Origin: Amorphochlora amoebiformis | Lineage: Eukaryota > Cercozoa > Chlorarachniophyceae | Assembly (NCBI GenBank): GCA_054601695.1 | Contig: BAAHQB010000042.1 | Coordinates: forward strand, 62,001 to 126,000 | Direction of reading: 5' to 3' | Length of the DNA: 64,000 bases | Shown here: piece after piece, positions 1 to 51,643 of the stretch | Position numbering within the stretch: position 1 is the first letter of the stretch | How the letters are laid out: each line of letters opens with the position of its first letter | Position numbers and translations under genes: made by a program | The notes under the pieces: model-generated | Told to the model about the DNA's origin: nothing | Database searches by the model: none | The model's input: the letters and a program-made list of their open reading frames with translations, nothing else

Positions 1-17
1 TTCACATTACATTATTT

Positions 18-81
<64 letters not shown>

Positions 82-325
82 TTTATGTATGTCCATCTCT
101 CTCTCCCCTCCCTATCTCCACTCTCTCTCCTCTTTCTCCTCTTTCTCTTTCTCCTCTTTCCTCTCTCCTCTTTCTCTTTCTCTCTCTCCTCTTTCTCTTC
201 CTCTCTCTCTCTCTCTCTCGGTGTGGAGATATCTGCCTCTCTGTCTCTCTGTCTCTCACGGTGTTGATGATATTCGTTCCTCAGTGTTGATGTCTCTCTG
301 TGTGACAGTTTCCGTGTGTGTGTAC
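1..325 (-). other. Left edge: intron of the kinase gene
   Basis: After the donor at 325-324 the sequence is TG-rich, then a (CT)n tract (about 99-222), then (TA)n to the window edge. No further exon is recognisable; the last kinase exon must lie further left. Confidence 0.6.
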
Positions 326-7105
<6,780 letters not shown>

Positions 7106-7318
7106 TCCGACGGTTTCCCTTTACCCGATGGCGCGACTCCAAGATATCCTAAATAGATTAGTTCAACAGGGGATCCCCGTCGATTCCCAGGGATATCGGT
7201 CTGAGACCAATAGAGACCCTTTGGAGACTCTCCCAACTTGAAGTGCCCAAACGCTGGAAACGCCACTTCCCCCCAACGCAAACCCCAAGGAGGAAAACCA
7301 CAGCAGTCGTGAGTTTGA
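7106..7318. promoter_or_regulatory. Putative bidirectional promoter, kinase / CFAP161
   Basis: 213 bp of normal-complexity, comparatively GC-rich sequence between the chosen ATGs of two divergently transcribed genes, without (TA)n. Regulatory role is inferred from geometry only; no specific motif is claimed. Confidence 0.4.
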
Positions 7319-10889
<3,571 letters not shown>

Positions 10890-11091
10890 TATACCACACA
10901 AACACTGTAAACCACTCTCTATACCACACAAACCTTACGAACCAGTCTCTATAGCACACAATAGCGTGTTAGGGTATAGCACACGAATAGTATGAGCGAA
11001 TATAGTGTATCACAGATAGTACGAGCGAGTGTAGTGTATCAGTGTACCACAAATACACATCGACTCAATACACTGTCCCATTATACCACAC

Positions 11092-11185
<94 letters not shown>

Positions 11186-11236
11186 TATATATAATATTTA
11201 TATATATGTATGTATATATATATATATATATATATG

Positions 11237-11273
<37 letters not shown>

Positions 11274-12469
11274 TTATATATATATATATATATAATATAT
11301 ATATATAACACAATATTTATATATATATAATATATTATAACACACCAAATATATGTACATACATGCATGCACATGGTACACAAGAAAACATTGAAAAATT
11401 AGACGTTTTTAAACCCTCCCTGATCAGAGCAAGACAAGCAGGAGGGGAGCAAGTCCTAGCAAGGTAAGCGCGAGGAGAACATTTCCTAACTCAACACGCG
11501 AATTCCTGCTCATACGTTCATACGTTCATCTAGTCATATATACTGTCCATATCGACTAGATCGACTCGATATCGATTTCATGAACCGAAGTTAGACACGT
11601 GACACCAGACAACGGCCTAACAGCAGTAGATCGAGATATTGCGATTAATTACTACTGGTACTATCGAGATTAGTGATACGGCTGCTTGCTTCAGGTAGTC
11701 TATCTACTCAGATCTAGTATATCTCTAGTACATAGGCCACATAGGCAGCGCAGACTACGCACGTGTCTACGCACGTGCACGTGGTGTATGTGCCTGCGAG
11801 TGATATCAAGTTTATCTTGTTTCTAGAGTTTATATCTCGTATCTCATCAAACCATCTACCTTCTGACCTTATCTAACTTCAATTATTACTAGTATTACAC
11901 TCTACTAGTACTAGTTTTATGCATATACTACTACTAGTAGTACAGACTAGATTAGATATCTACTAGATCTAGTAGATCTAGATATGACGTCTAGGACGAG
12001 TTCGTTGGAAACTATGTATCTACTAGATCTAGTGTCTAGAGTGTATCTCAACAAATATCTAAGATCGAATATCGTGATAACTGCCTAGACTGTGTCCTAG
12101 GTGTCTAGTGTGTGTAAATTTCGTCTGTTCGTTACTGAGATTCCAACATGACGAATCATGACCATATCGAGATTGCGATAACAAGTTATTAACAACTACC
12201 TACGGTATTAGCGATACGCTGGTTGCTTCTTATGTGACGTAGAGTGAGGTAGTCTATTCATAACGCATAATATTCTAGATATTATTACACTAGTATACAA
12301 TTACACTTGTAAAACAAATATAAAAATATACATACATAAAATTATACAATGTATTTTATCTAGTTTATATATATATATATATATATACATACATATATAT
12401 ATATATATACATATACATACATATACAATACATTTATATTTGTAATTATATATATGTGTACATACACAC

Positions 12470-12558
<89 letters not shown>

Positions 12559-12589
12559 ATATATATATATATATATAAATAATATATAT

Positions 12590-12679
<90 letters not shown>

Positions 12680-12703
12680 TTTATGCATATATATATATGT
12701 ATT

Positions 12704-12757
<54 letters not shown>

Positions 12758-12789
12758 CTATGTCATATATAGTATATACATACATATAT

Positions 12790-12823
<34 letters not shown>

Positions 12824-12833
12824 GTACATATAT

Positions 12834-12883
<50 letters not shown>

Positions 12884-12911
12884 CTATATATATATATATA
12901 TATATAATATA

Positions 12912-12957
<46 letters not shown>

Positions 12958-12976
12958 GTATATACATAAACATATT

Positions 12977-13023
<47 letters not shown>

Positions 13024-13029
13024 ATATAA

Positions 13030-13072
<43 letters not shown>

Positions 13073-13123
13073 CGTGTGTGTGTATTTACATACAATTATA
13101 CGATATTATATATAATATATACA

Positions 13124-13184
<61 letters not shown>

Positions 13185-13219
13185 GAATATTACATAATTT
13201 ATATAATTGAAATTATACT

Positions 13220-13279
<60 letters not shown>

Positions 13280-13285
13280 CATATA

Positions 13286-13367
<82 letters not shown>

Positions 13368-13560
13368 TATATGTGTGTGTGTGTGTGTGTTTGTATATAT
13401 ATATATATTTTTATACATACATACATACATACATACATACTCTTAAAGTGACGTGAATTCTTATTGGATTCTTTTGCCCACATATTGGTCCATCGTCCAT
13501 TTTCGACCGCCGAAAGATTGGGACAGGCGCGGGACACGTGACACATGCAGTGGATATCAG
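10890..13560. other. Intergenic region between CFAP161 and glycosyltransferase gene
   Basis: ACTATACCA-rich tail to about 11100, (TA)n to 11340, then about 900 bp of normal-complexity sequence rich in CTAG words (11400-12300), then (TA)n with CA tracts to 13440. No coding exon is recognised. Confidence 0.6.
12361..12960. repeat. (TA)n microsatellite block
   Basis: About 600 bp of near-pure TA dinucleotide with short interruptions; all open frames here translate as YIYIYI. Confidence 0.95.
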
Positions 13561-26880
<13,320 letters not shown>

Positions 26881-27026
26881 CTTACAGTTTACCTTTTCAA
26901 TGACTCACTGGAAATATGTCTCAATGATACAGTTGAATGATAAAATTACACTTTCTGGAATATCTGAATATTAGATACACTAGAACTGTAGAAACATGAA
27001 TCAGGCTTTCATTTTTCTATCATCTT

Positions 27027-27112
<86 letters not shown>

Positions 27113-27388
27113 ATATATACATACATAAAAATGTAGTCTAGTAGGTATATAGTTGCATACATTTAACACTAAAATTTACGTGTCATGTAATATATAATAC
27201 TACATAAATATATATGTATATATATATATATATATATGTATGTATCTGTTTCCATAGATATTTCCAACGATTTTAACAAAAGTTAAGGGAGAACAGCTCG
27301 CGGTCATGCGATTCAGCTGGATTTCGATGCTGCAGAGCTCATATGCAAGGTATACTGTATTTCCCTATGCTCCTACCTGACTAGCTAG
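26881..27388. other. Convergent intergenic region, glycosyltransferase / PX gene
   Basis: About 500 bp: AT-rich 3' flank, (TA)n at 27028-27110 and 27210-27240, and an exon-like open block at 27257-27352 that belongs to neither gene. Confidence 0.6.
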
Positions 27389-28131
27389 CTAGTGATCTCG
27401 AATCCCGAGGAAATCCAACACGCATTCCTGATTTGACATTCCTACAACATCATGCAAGTCGCAGTTCGTTAATCCAATGCTTAGATTGAAACACTTGCTG
27501 CCTACCGTAGGTTTCATACCTGGAATCTTGAAGAGTTCTTTCATGAATTTGTCTAATTTCTTCCTACGCTGCTCTATGAACACGGGGTCATTATGGTCCT
27601 AGACGTACAAATTAAAAGCATTCTGAGTGTGCACCGAGATCGATGGCAATGATGTTACCGTAAACACTTTGGAGTGCCGGGGTGGGAACTTGGGCAAGCC
27701 ACATTTCTTGAAGTCTTTCGACAACTGAGAAATTAGGATTTCGGAGGGATTAAGACGGTCTATAACCATGCAGTCCGGAAACTCGGGTTCAGAGGGATTA
27801 TGCGAACGATTGAATCCCAACGGCCTTGAGATAAAGCACAAACCTTTCTGTAAAAGCCATAGAACGCGTTAAATCGCTTAAACGTAGCCCATTCGCGCTC
27901 CCTCGTCTCGACGTCGATCTGATACAGCTGTGCCAAAGAAGGTGTCATGCAAACTTCGGAAAAGAATCCGGGGAAAATTACCACAACTTGTTGCCGTGAC
28001 CGAGCCTTTTGAGCCCGCTTGACCTTCACGGATTTAATCTCTCTCCCAACTTCTTCGATCCTGCGGTCGTAGAGGACATCCTCCTGTGACCTGACCCTTG
28101 ATGTGCGGGCGGTGCTTTGACCAGAAGCCAT
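27389..28131 (-). CDS. PX-domain (phosphoinositide-binding) protein
   Basis: Small PX-only protein, sorting-nexin-like; the family binds membrane phosphoinositides, usually PI3P, on endosomes. Exons in coding order: 28131-27844, 27724-27659, 27598-27520, 27441-27389 (stop TAG 27391-27389); 486 nt, 161 residues, phase unbroken. PX hallmarks in order: WATFKRFNAFYGFYRKL (the strand containing the basic K-R-F/Y motif, ~81-97), FPPRHSKVF (the proline-rich loop, ~109-117), DPVFIEQRRKKLDKFMKEL (helix, ~122-140) and VLDFLG at the end. The N-terminal ~45 residues are basic (VKRAQKARSRQQ). Introns are short (60-120 bp) and contain no TA arrays, unlike the neighbouring genes. It starts 203 bp from the divergent membrane-protein gene. 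Confidence 0.87.
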
Positions 28132-28333
28132 TCGGTACCCTGTGATTCACAAACTCCTGGGATTTCGGGGATCCCTGTTGTTTAAAGATTAGAGATTCCC
28201 CGGTACTACCGGGGACACATGGGAAATCCCATTTCGATATTTACGGAGATAGGCATGATATCCAGAGGTCTCTGACAAAGGGACAGAAAGCCTCCGGATT
28301 GGAGGGCTTTCGGGGCTCCAGACGAATGCTACA
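28132..28333. promoter_or_regulatory. Putative bidirectional promoter, PX gene / membrane-protein gene
   Basis: 202 bp of complex sequence between divergent ATGs. Includes short palindromes (CCCCGGTACTACCGGGG near 28197-28213; GGAAATCCCATTTC). The promoter role is inferred from position. Confidence 0.45.
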
Positions 28334-30105
28334 ATGAGATTCGATGAGAAAAGAGAGTCTGCTGGGCTCGACTTGAAAGACACATCGTCGCCGTCCACTC
28401 ATTCAACACCCGGATCCATTCCACGGGTGGAAACTCCCAAGGTTAATCCACAGCATTTTTAAACGAAAGAATAAAAGATGAGACGTGCTGTTGTAGGAGG
28501 TGGATATAGTTATCGATGAAGACAGCACGGGCTATTCACTAGGTGATCAATTAAACGGATATATGCTTAGCTATAACTGTGAAAGCAGTAGTATAATCCT
28601 TGACTATAACATCCACAGTGGTCAGATTACATGGCGAAATCGATACGTGCGTTCCTCTAAGCACCGTGGTGGGGATAAGGTACCTGACACACCCTCGCGT
28701 TCCTCTCATTCTTATAAGGTATACTTTTAGGTTTGAAATCCGGCACGAGAAGCTACGCGACGAGGTACTCCAGTGTTGTTGATATGGTCTGCGCTTTTAT
28801 TAAAGAACGTGGGCTTCCAGGTTGACGGCAGGATGGTAATAGTGACTAGAACCCATGCCGTTGGGTGTCGTCAGTGGGCCTCGTGGATATACTTCTTAAT
28901 CTTCCTTCTGGCGACAGCATTCACGGTGCACGATCTGGTATTTATCTTCGCTGCTTTACCCGATATATTTCTAAATTAACGTCATCCTAGGTGGGACCTT
29001 TCACCGCGTTCATCGCTCTTTTGGTATGGGCTCTCAGTGTCAGTCGTAGCTTTTTCAGCGCTGGTAAGGCCGGAATCTGTAAAAAATGCTTTAGATCATA
29101 TGCAGTGTTCCTATGTACAGGAGCGAATTCGGAGAGGCGGCACAGGCGTCGTAGGCGGAAGCGCCCGAAAGCAAATTTACCCAATCGATTCGTATCACCT
29201 TCTCCTGCTGATTCACCTCGTCTCTCAGCTGTGAATTCCCCACACTCACTGCGTTCTGAACACTCGCCTCTTCCCAAGGTTTAAACAAAAAAAAGTGATG
29301 ACAAGCCATGCTTATTTTGAATTATGGGCCAGAATTTCTTCTTCTCGAGGTCACTATTCCCCCCCCCCAGAGGCCTTGCGACGACTAATGGATATACCCT
29401 ATCTCCACTCTTTCACCATCTCGGCAAGAAGCCGAAGATACCATACTTCTTGACAGCCAAGGCAATTGATGATTTGCTTCCGATGGCAAATATGCCCTCA
29501 TTTCACCAAGGCCCCACGGCTCATACAACCCCATCGACGCTTGTGGAGCTGTCAGAGCTCATAGAAGAGCCACAGCATCCCCTCGTGAGCATTCAAAAGG
29601 ATACGAGAATTAATAGAAGAGCTACCATGATTCGAAACTTCGGCCCAGACCGTGTGGGTGTGCCCTTAGGACCACTTATAAACTGGTCGGGACAGGTACT
29701 CCTCTAACTGATTTGATTATGCGGATAAAATCAACTATATGTTAAATTTCAGTTGTCGGTGTTCTACATCCTCATGTGGCGGTTACCACACCTCTTCACA
29801 TTGCAGCCGGACAGGAATTTCGTCGGTTTCGTGTTCATTACTCTCGCTCTCATACGTCACAGAAATAGTCTCAGTACCATTTGGGTGGATGACAAGGCTT
29901 GGAACGAAGGGTATGTTGTCACTATCCCCAAGTCTAAACCTATCGCAAATCTACCCACCGTTTGTTTGCGTAGGTTAGCTGTAGGACCCTTCGGCTCAAT
30001 ACGTCTTTATCGGCCTCCGGTACCAACGTTCCCTATTCGGATCGTCTATTCCCAGGTAATAATCTTTTTGGATCACCAATACTTTATAGACATGTATATT
30101 ATAAA

Positions 30106-30142
<37 letters not shown>

Positions 30143-30188
30143 CAATATATATATATATATATATAGTTATATAAAATATATATACATA

Positions 30189-30231
<43 letters not shown>

Positions 30232-30253
30232 TATATTTTATATATATATATAT

Positions 30254-30295
<42 letters not shown>

Positions 30296-30405
30296 AATAT
30301 ATGTGTGTGTATGTATATATTTATATGGTGTGAGTGTGTGTAATACATTCGGATCGTATATTCCCAGGTAATCATCTCTTTTGGATTATCAATAATTTAT
30401 AAATG

Positions 30406-30450
<45 letters not shown>

Positions 30451-30591
30451 ACATATGTATACACACATATATACACATATATATGTGTGTATGTATTATA
30501 TATGGGGTGTGTGTGTGTGTGTGTGTGTAATATGCTGTGTGTGTGTGTAATATGTACACGTACACGTGTATGACCTTTATATAATATAATA

Positions 30592-30638
<47 letters not shown>

Positions 30639-30684
30639 TATAATATATATATATATATATATATATTTTTTGTATATATAATAT

Positions 30685-30715
<31 letters not shown>

Positions 30716-30722
30716 GTATGAA

Positions 30723-30760
<38 letters not shown>

Positions 30761-30842
30761 TACATACGTACCACATTGACGTTCCACACACGTACGTGAT
30801 ATTATATACACACAAATATGTAAATATATATTATAATATACA

Positions 30843-30896
<54 letters not shown>

Positions 30897-31372
30897 ATAT
30901 ATTATATATATATATAAATATTTATATGACATTGAAATTCAAATAAACGCCTACATAATTTCTCAGGCCGAAATCCCGAAGTTGTTAGAAATACGCTCCG
31001 CGGTTCTAAGTGAGAATCCTATACCTCGATTGTGAAAAACAAATCTAAAGTGACTCCACATGCCAATAGACATCCCAGCTGGTCGTGAAACAGTTCGTGA
31101 TGTAGCTGTGGGAGGTTATTGGACCGAGGGTATTACATCTGCTCTCCTCCCCAGTCGACTCTACAATTCGAGATGTACCTAAATAACAAAACCAACTGCA
31201 GCAATTTCCAACACCACCCTGAGTACCACAGCTGTCTCACTAAGTTCTGTTTGATAATTAGTGCTGCGGCAGCTCGGTCATATCGCTATAAATTTCCTTG
31301 TCCCGGCCTTCTTCATACTTCAGGTTAATTCGGAGTTTATACATACACATATATATTTATATATATACATAG

Positions 31373-31406
<34 letters not shown>

Positions 31407-31495
31407 AAATATACAATACAAATTTAGACGTTTTTGTATATATACATAGAAATATGTACATACATCTACGTATTTCCATAGATACATGTATGTGC

Positions 31496-31543
<48 letters not shown>

Positions 31544-32811
31544 TACATATATATATATTATATAGAGTATACGTATATACTCATATCTATATATAGAATT
31601 ATATCCATATGTATGTAAATAGGGTTTCAGCGTGCTCCTTCCATGGGCATGGGGGCATATTCAGCGCATTAGCGCCCTACTCGGAGAAGATTTAGGGGTT
31701 TCTTAATTTAACCAAGTCGATCATTCATACAGTCCTCATCTGAATCTCTATCAGCTACACGCCATCAAAAGCTTTTTGATTGCCGCTCGGTCAGTAGGTG
31801 GGCGAGTGTTGACCTCTCTAAGCTTCATGCTTCCGAATTTGGCCGAGGTACCCTACTCTCAACTTTCACATCTGCCAAACATTCACCTGCGGTTCTCCTC
31901 CAGCTCTTCTCCAGACTGGCCTTCCCCCTACGAATGGTGGCCTCGTTTTTCTCTTGGATCGTCCGATCCTTCATGCAAGTCTTGTGGGACTATATCGTAC
32001 CCTCAGATGCGTTCCTCACGTACGCCCGAGCACGCTTCGCCGAGCTCCAATCTCTCGCTACACCTGCCTTCAACCTAGCTGCACGCCTCTCCAACTCCCT
32101 GGCAGCCTTCCTCAGGTTCTTGACCGCTCCTTTGGTGTCTTTAGTGCAAATCGGGCGGGCGTTGGCGTCAACCCTCGCCCAGATATCCACGGGCGTAATG
32201 CGAGTTCTTTTAGCTGCAGTGGGACCCTTGATATCCGCAGGGTAAGTAGCAACCTTCTATTCCGTGTTGATGGATTAATAACTGCTTTGCATTAGGCTAT
32301 CGATTTTGGGGGCAGCAGTGGAGCCTCTCAGGGTCATCTTCCAAGGCCTTTATTCCCTCCTTCAGGCTGGCTTTCGGTGAAGCCCTAGTGTTTAGATTCA
32401 GGATTTATTTGAGCTGGGGGTGTTAGTTAAGGGATGAGACTTAGGGGAATAAACAGAGGTTAGAGAGAAAACGTCTGATATTTACGTTGTGACGTCTTCA
32501 GCGTCACGTCGACCCTGTTCTCGGCTCTTCTCACCATTCTTAGAACTGCATTTGGGTAAATCAATCTGAACTTTCTAGTCTTTCGCAGTTTTCTCAATAC
32601 CCTTTTTGGACAGGGTTGTCGCTGTGCTCTGTGACGCACTTGTGAGCCTCTTAACTGCTGCACTCGGTCTCGTTCGTGCACTCGCCCTCAGGGTTCCTGG
32701 GCTGGCAAAGTTTGCGAAGCAGGTGTACCAAAATCAAGGATAACTATATCATTCGACGAATGTGTTTTGGAATTCAATTTAAAATCTATCTATTAGATAT
32801 ATATATATATA

Positions 32812-32844
<33 letters not shown>

Positions 32845-32861
32845 GTGTGTGTGTGTATGTA

Positions 32862-32908
<47 letters not shown>

Positions 32909-32953
32909 CATATGCATTGTATGTGTATATATACATGTATTGTTTATATTTAC

Positions 32954-32990
<37 letters not shown>

Positions 32991-33073
32991 TACTATATAT
33001 ATATATATATATATACATATATTGTGTACACATGTCGGCACATTTACATTTCTTTGCATAGATACACTTATGT

Positions 33074-33149
<76 letters not shown>

Positions 33150-33694
33150 GGACAGATCGGGGATCAGATGATTCTGTTGCAGAAAAGGGATCCATTATTC
33201 TGGTATCGGATGCGAGCAACAGCCGTTCTCTCTGTGCTAGGGTATACCAACACAACCAAACCATTATTCACAACACACACACTACATCCTTGAGATAACT
33301 CCGGTTCTTCAGGTTGATATGGATGTTGACAGCAGTGCTGTTATCCCCTGTTGTCGCGGTAACGGTGACAGTGGCTACGATGGTGCCGTTCTTGATATCT
33401 CCATCACTCCAACTCTGGCTTAAGAAAATCAGCGAGCGTTTGTATCCACGGCCAAACCCCAAAACTCCAAATCCCACCAAGTACAATTCACCCCATACGT
33501 CTAAGTACAAACAAGTAAAGGTGATGCCACCGTTGGAGCTAAAAAACTCGAACTCGAGGACTGTGTCGGAAGCAACGTTAGATTCACTCCCAGAATCGTC
33601 ACAGCTGCGTCGGTTGTCGTTATCCGATGAGAGGCGAAGGTGCTCTTCAAGCCCTCTGCTCAGCCAATTCCAGTCAGACAAAGCAGCGCATTAG
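28334..33694 (+). CDS. Multi-pass membrane protein, family not recognised
   Basis: Exons: 28334-28441, 28497-28542, 28619-28764, 28821-28937, 28991-29063, 29121-29278, 29333-29695, 29753-30055, 30967-31009, 31079-31129, 31262-31323, 31665-31697, 31755-31847, 31904-32241, 32296-32376, 32502-32555, 32614-32722, 33156-33241, 33313-33694 (TAG); 2646 nt, 881 residues, phase unbroken. Layout: acidic/serine N-terminus; a pair of hydrophobic segments near 115-160 ([23 protein letters not shown]); a basic cluster [12 protein letters not shown]; a ~120-residue serine/proline-rich loop; further hydrophobic segments ([29 protein letters not shown]); a long run of amphipathic LxxLL-type repeats (~510-710); a final pair of segments ([14 protein letters not shown]); and a charged Ser/Arg-rich tail. 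No known domain or motif is seen. Exon 12 and the links around 31.0-31.3 kb are the least certain. The alternative stop TGA at 31032-31034 would give a shorter protein. Confidence 0.75.
30036..30395 (+). repeat. Duplicated exon 8 end plus donor, 311 bp apart
   Basis: ATTCGGATCGTCTATTCCCA|GGTAATAATC at 30036-30078 recurs at 30348-30390 as ATTCGGATCGTATATTCCCA|GGTAATCATC, with (TA)n between. Only the first joins the open exon. Confidence 0.9.
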
Positions 33695-33828
33695 TATTCT
33701 GCCGTCGTGTCACCAGCTCTTAGAGGTTCACCAAGTCAATAGTTTGAAGAAGAAATTCTAATTTTCACAAAGCGTGCACGGTGATTAACTTCATAATGAA
33801 GTTTATATATATACATACTAGATATAAA

Positions 33829-33890
<62 letters not shown>

Positions 33891-33914
33891 TATGTATATA
33901 TATATATGCACATA

Positions 33915-33948
<34 letters not shown>

Positions 33949-34034
33949 CTATGAAATACATGTGTGTACTACTGTGATACATATAATTATATACATCTAT
34001 TCAAGTTATGTGGATGCAATGTAGCTATATATAT

Positions 34035-34078
<44 letters not shown>

Positions 34079-34122
34079 CATATGTGTGTGTGATATATAT
34101 CTAGTATATCCTAGATATCTAG

Positions 34123-34167
<45 letters not shown>

Positions 34168-34522
34168 CTAGATATAAATCTAGATATGTATGTGCTATGT
34201 GTAATTGTATTTTCACATATATCTAGATGCGGAGTCTAGAGTGAGTGTATATGGTTGTATTTTAATTCAAACATATTCTAGATATTAAGCACAGTCTAGA
34301 CAGTACTATGGACGTACCGGCAGTCAGTTTTACCTAGTTTATGTGCATATATCTAGCATATACAATAACAAAGAGTAGTCTAGTAGTATTTCTAGTGTGT
34401 AGAGAGAGCCTCCTTATATCTAGTATATACACTTATACTGTATATCTCTAGATCTAGTATATCTAGAATCTAGAGAATCTAGATATCTACGATTCTAGTT
34501 ATCAAAAGTGCTATGATCTAGA

Positions 34523-34574
<52 letters not shown>

Positions 34575-34826
34575 TAGATCTAGTAATCTAGGTAATTAAT
34601 TAGTAATTACAAAGATAATTATACTAGACAAGCTCCTAGAGTGTAGTCTAGAATTATGAATTATTGCCTAGCTAATTAATCTGGATATCTAATATGCGAT
34701 GTCCAGAACTGTTGTATATCTACTAGATCATCTAGTAACTAGAGTAATATGTCTAGATGTACATGTTCTAGAAGTTAGTCGATGTATGTCTAGTATGTGC
34801 ACACACAGATATATATATATATATAT

Positions 34827-34891
<65 letters not shown>

Positions 34892-34893
34892 TA

Positions 34894-34927
<34 letters not shown>

Positions 34928-34992
34928 TATATATATATATATATACACATAATCTATATATATATACATATATAAATATATTATATATATAT

Positions 34993-35026
<34 letters not shown>

Positions 35027-35075
35027 ACATATGAAATGTGTATGCACTAGAATATTCGATATGTAACTATACATA

Positions 35076-35119
<44 letters not shown>

Positions 35120-35238
35120 AGTTGAAAGTTTGCTGCAGTCTTAAAGTAAATCTGAAAGTGAAGCTCATGAAGCTCATTCTACATACAACATACACACACA
35201 CACACCCCTCTCTATACTACTACGCCATAAACCCCACC
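33695..35238. other. Convergent intergenic region with CTAG-rich core
   Basis: 3' flank, (TA)n, then 34080-34800 enriched in CTAG/TCTAGA/ACTAGT words, then (TA)n. No exon recognised. Confidence 0.6.

Positions 35239-51643
<16,405 letters not shown>

Noticed and set aside
31119-31328. Plus ORF rich in C/Y/S ([13 protein letters not shown])
   Set aside because: Lies mostly in the intron between exons 10 and 11 of the membrane-protein gene; the adopted splice gives a continuous hydrophobic segment.
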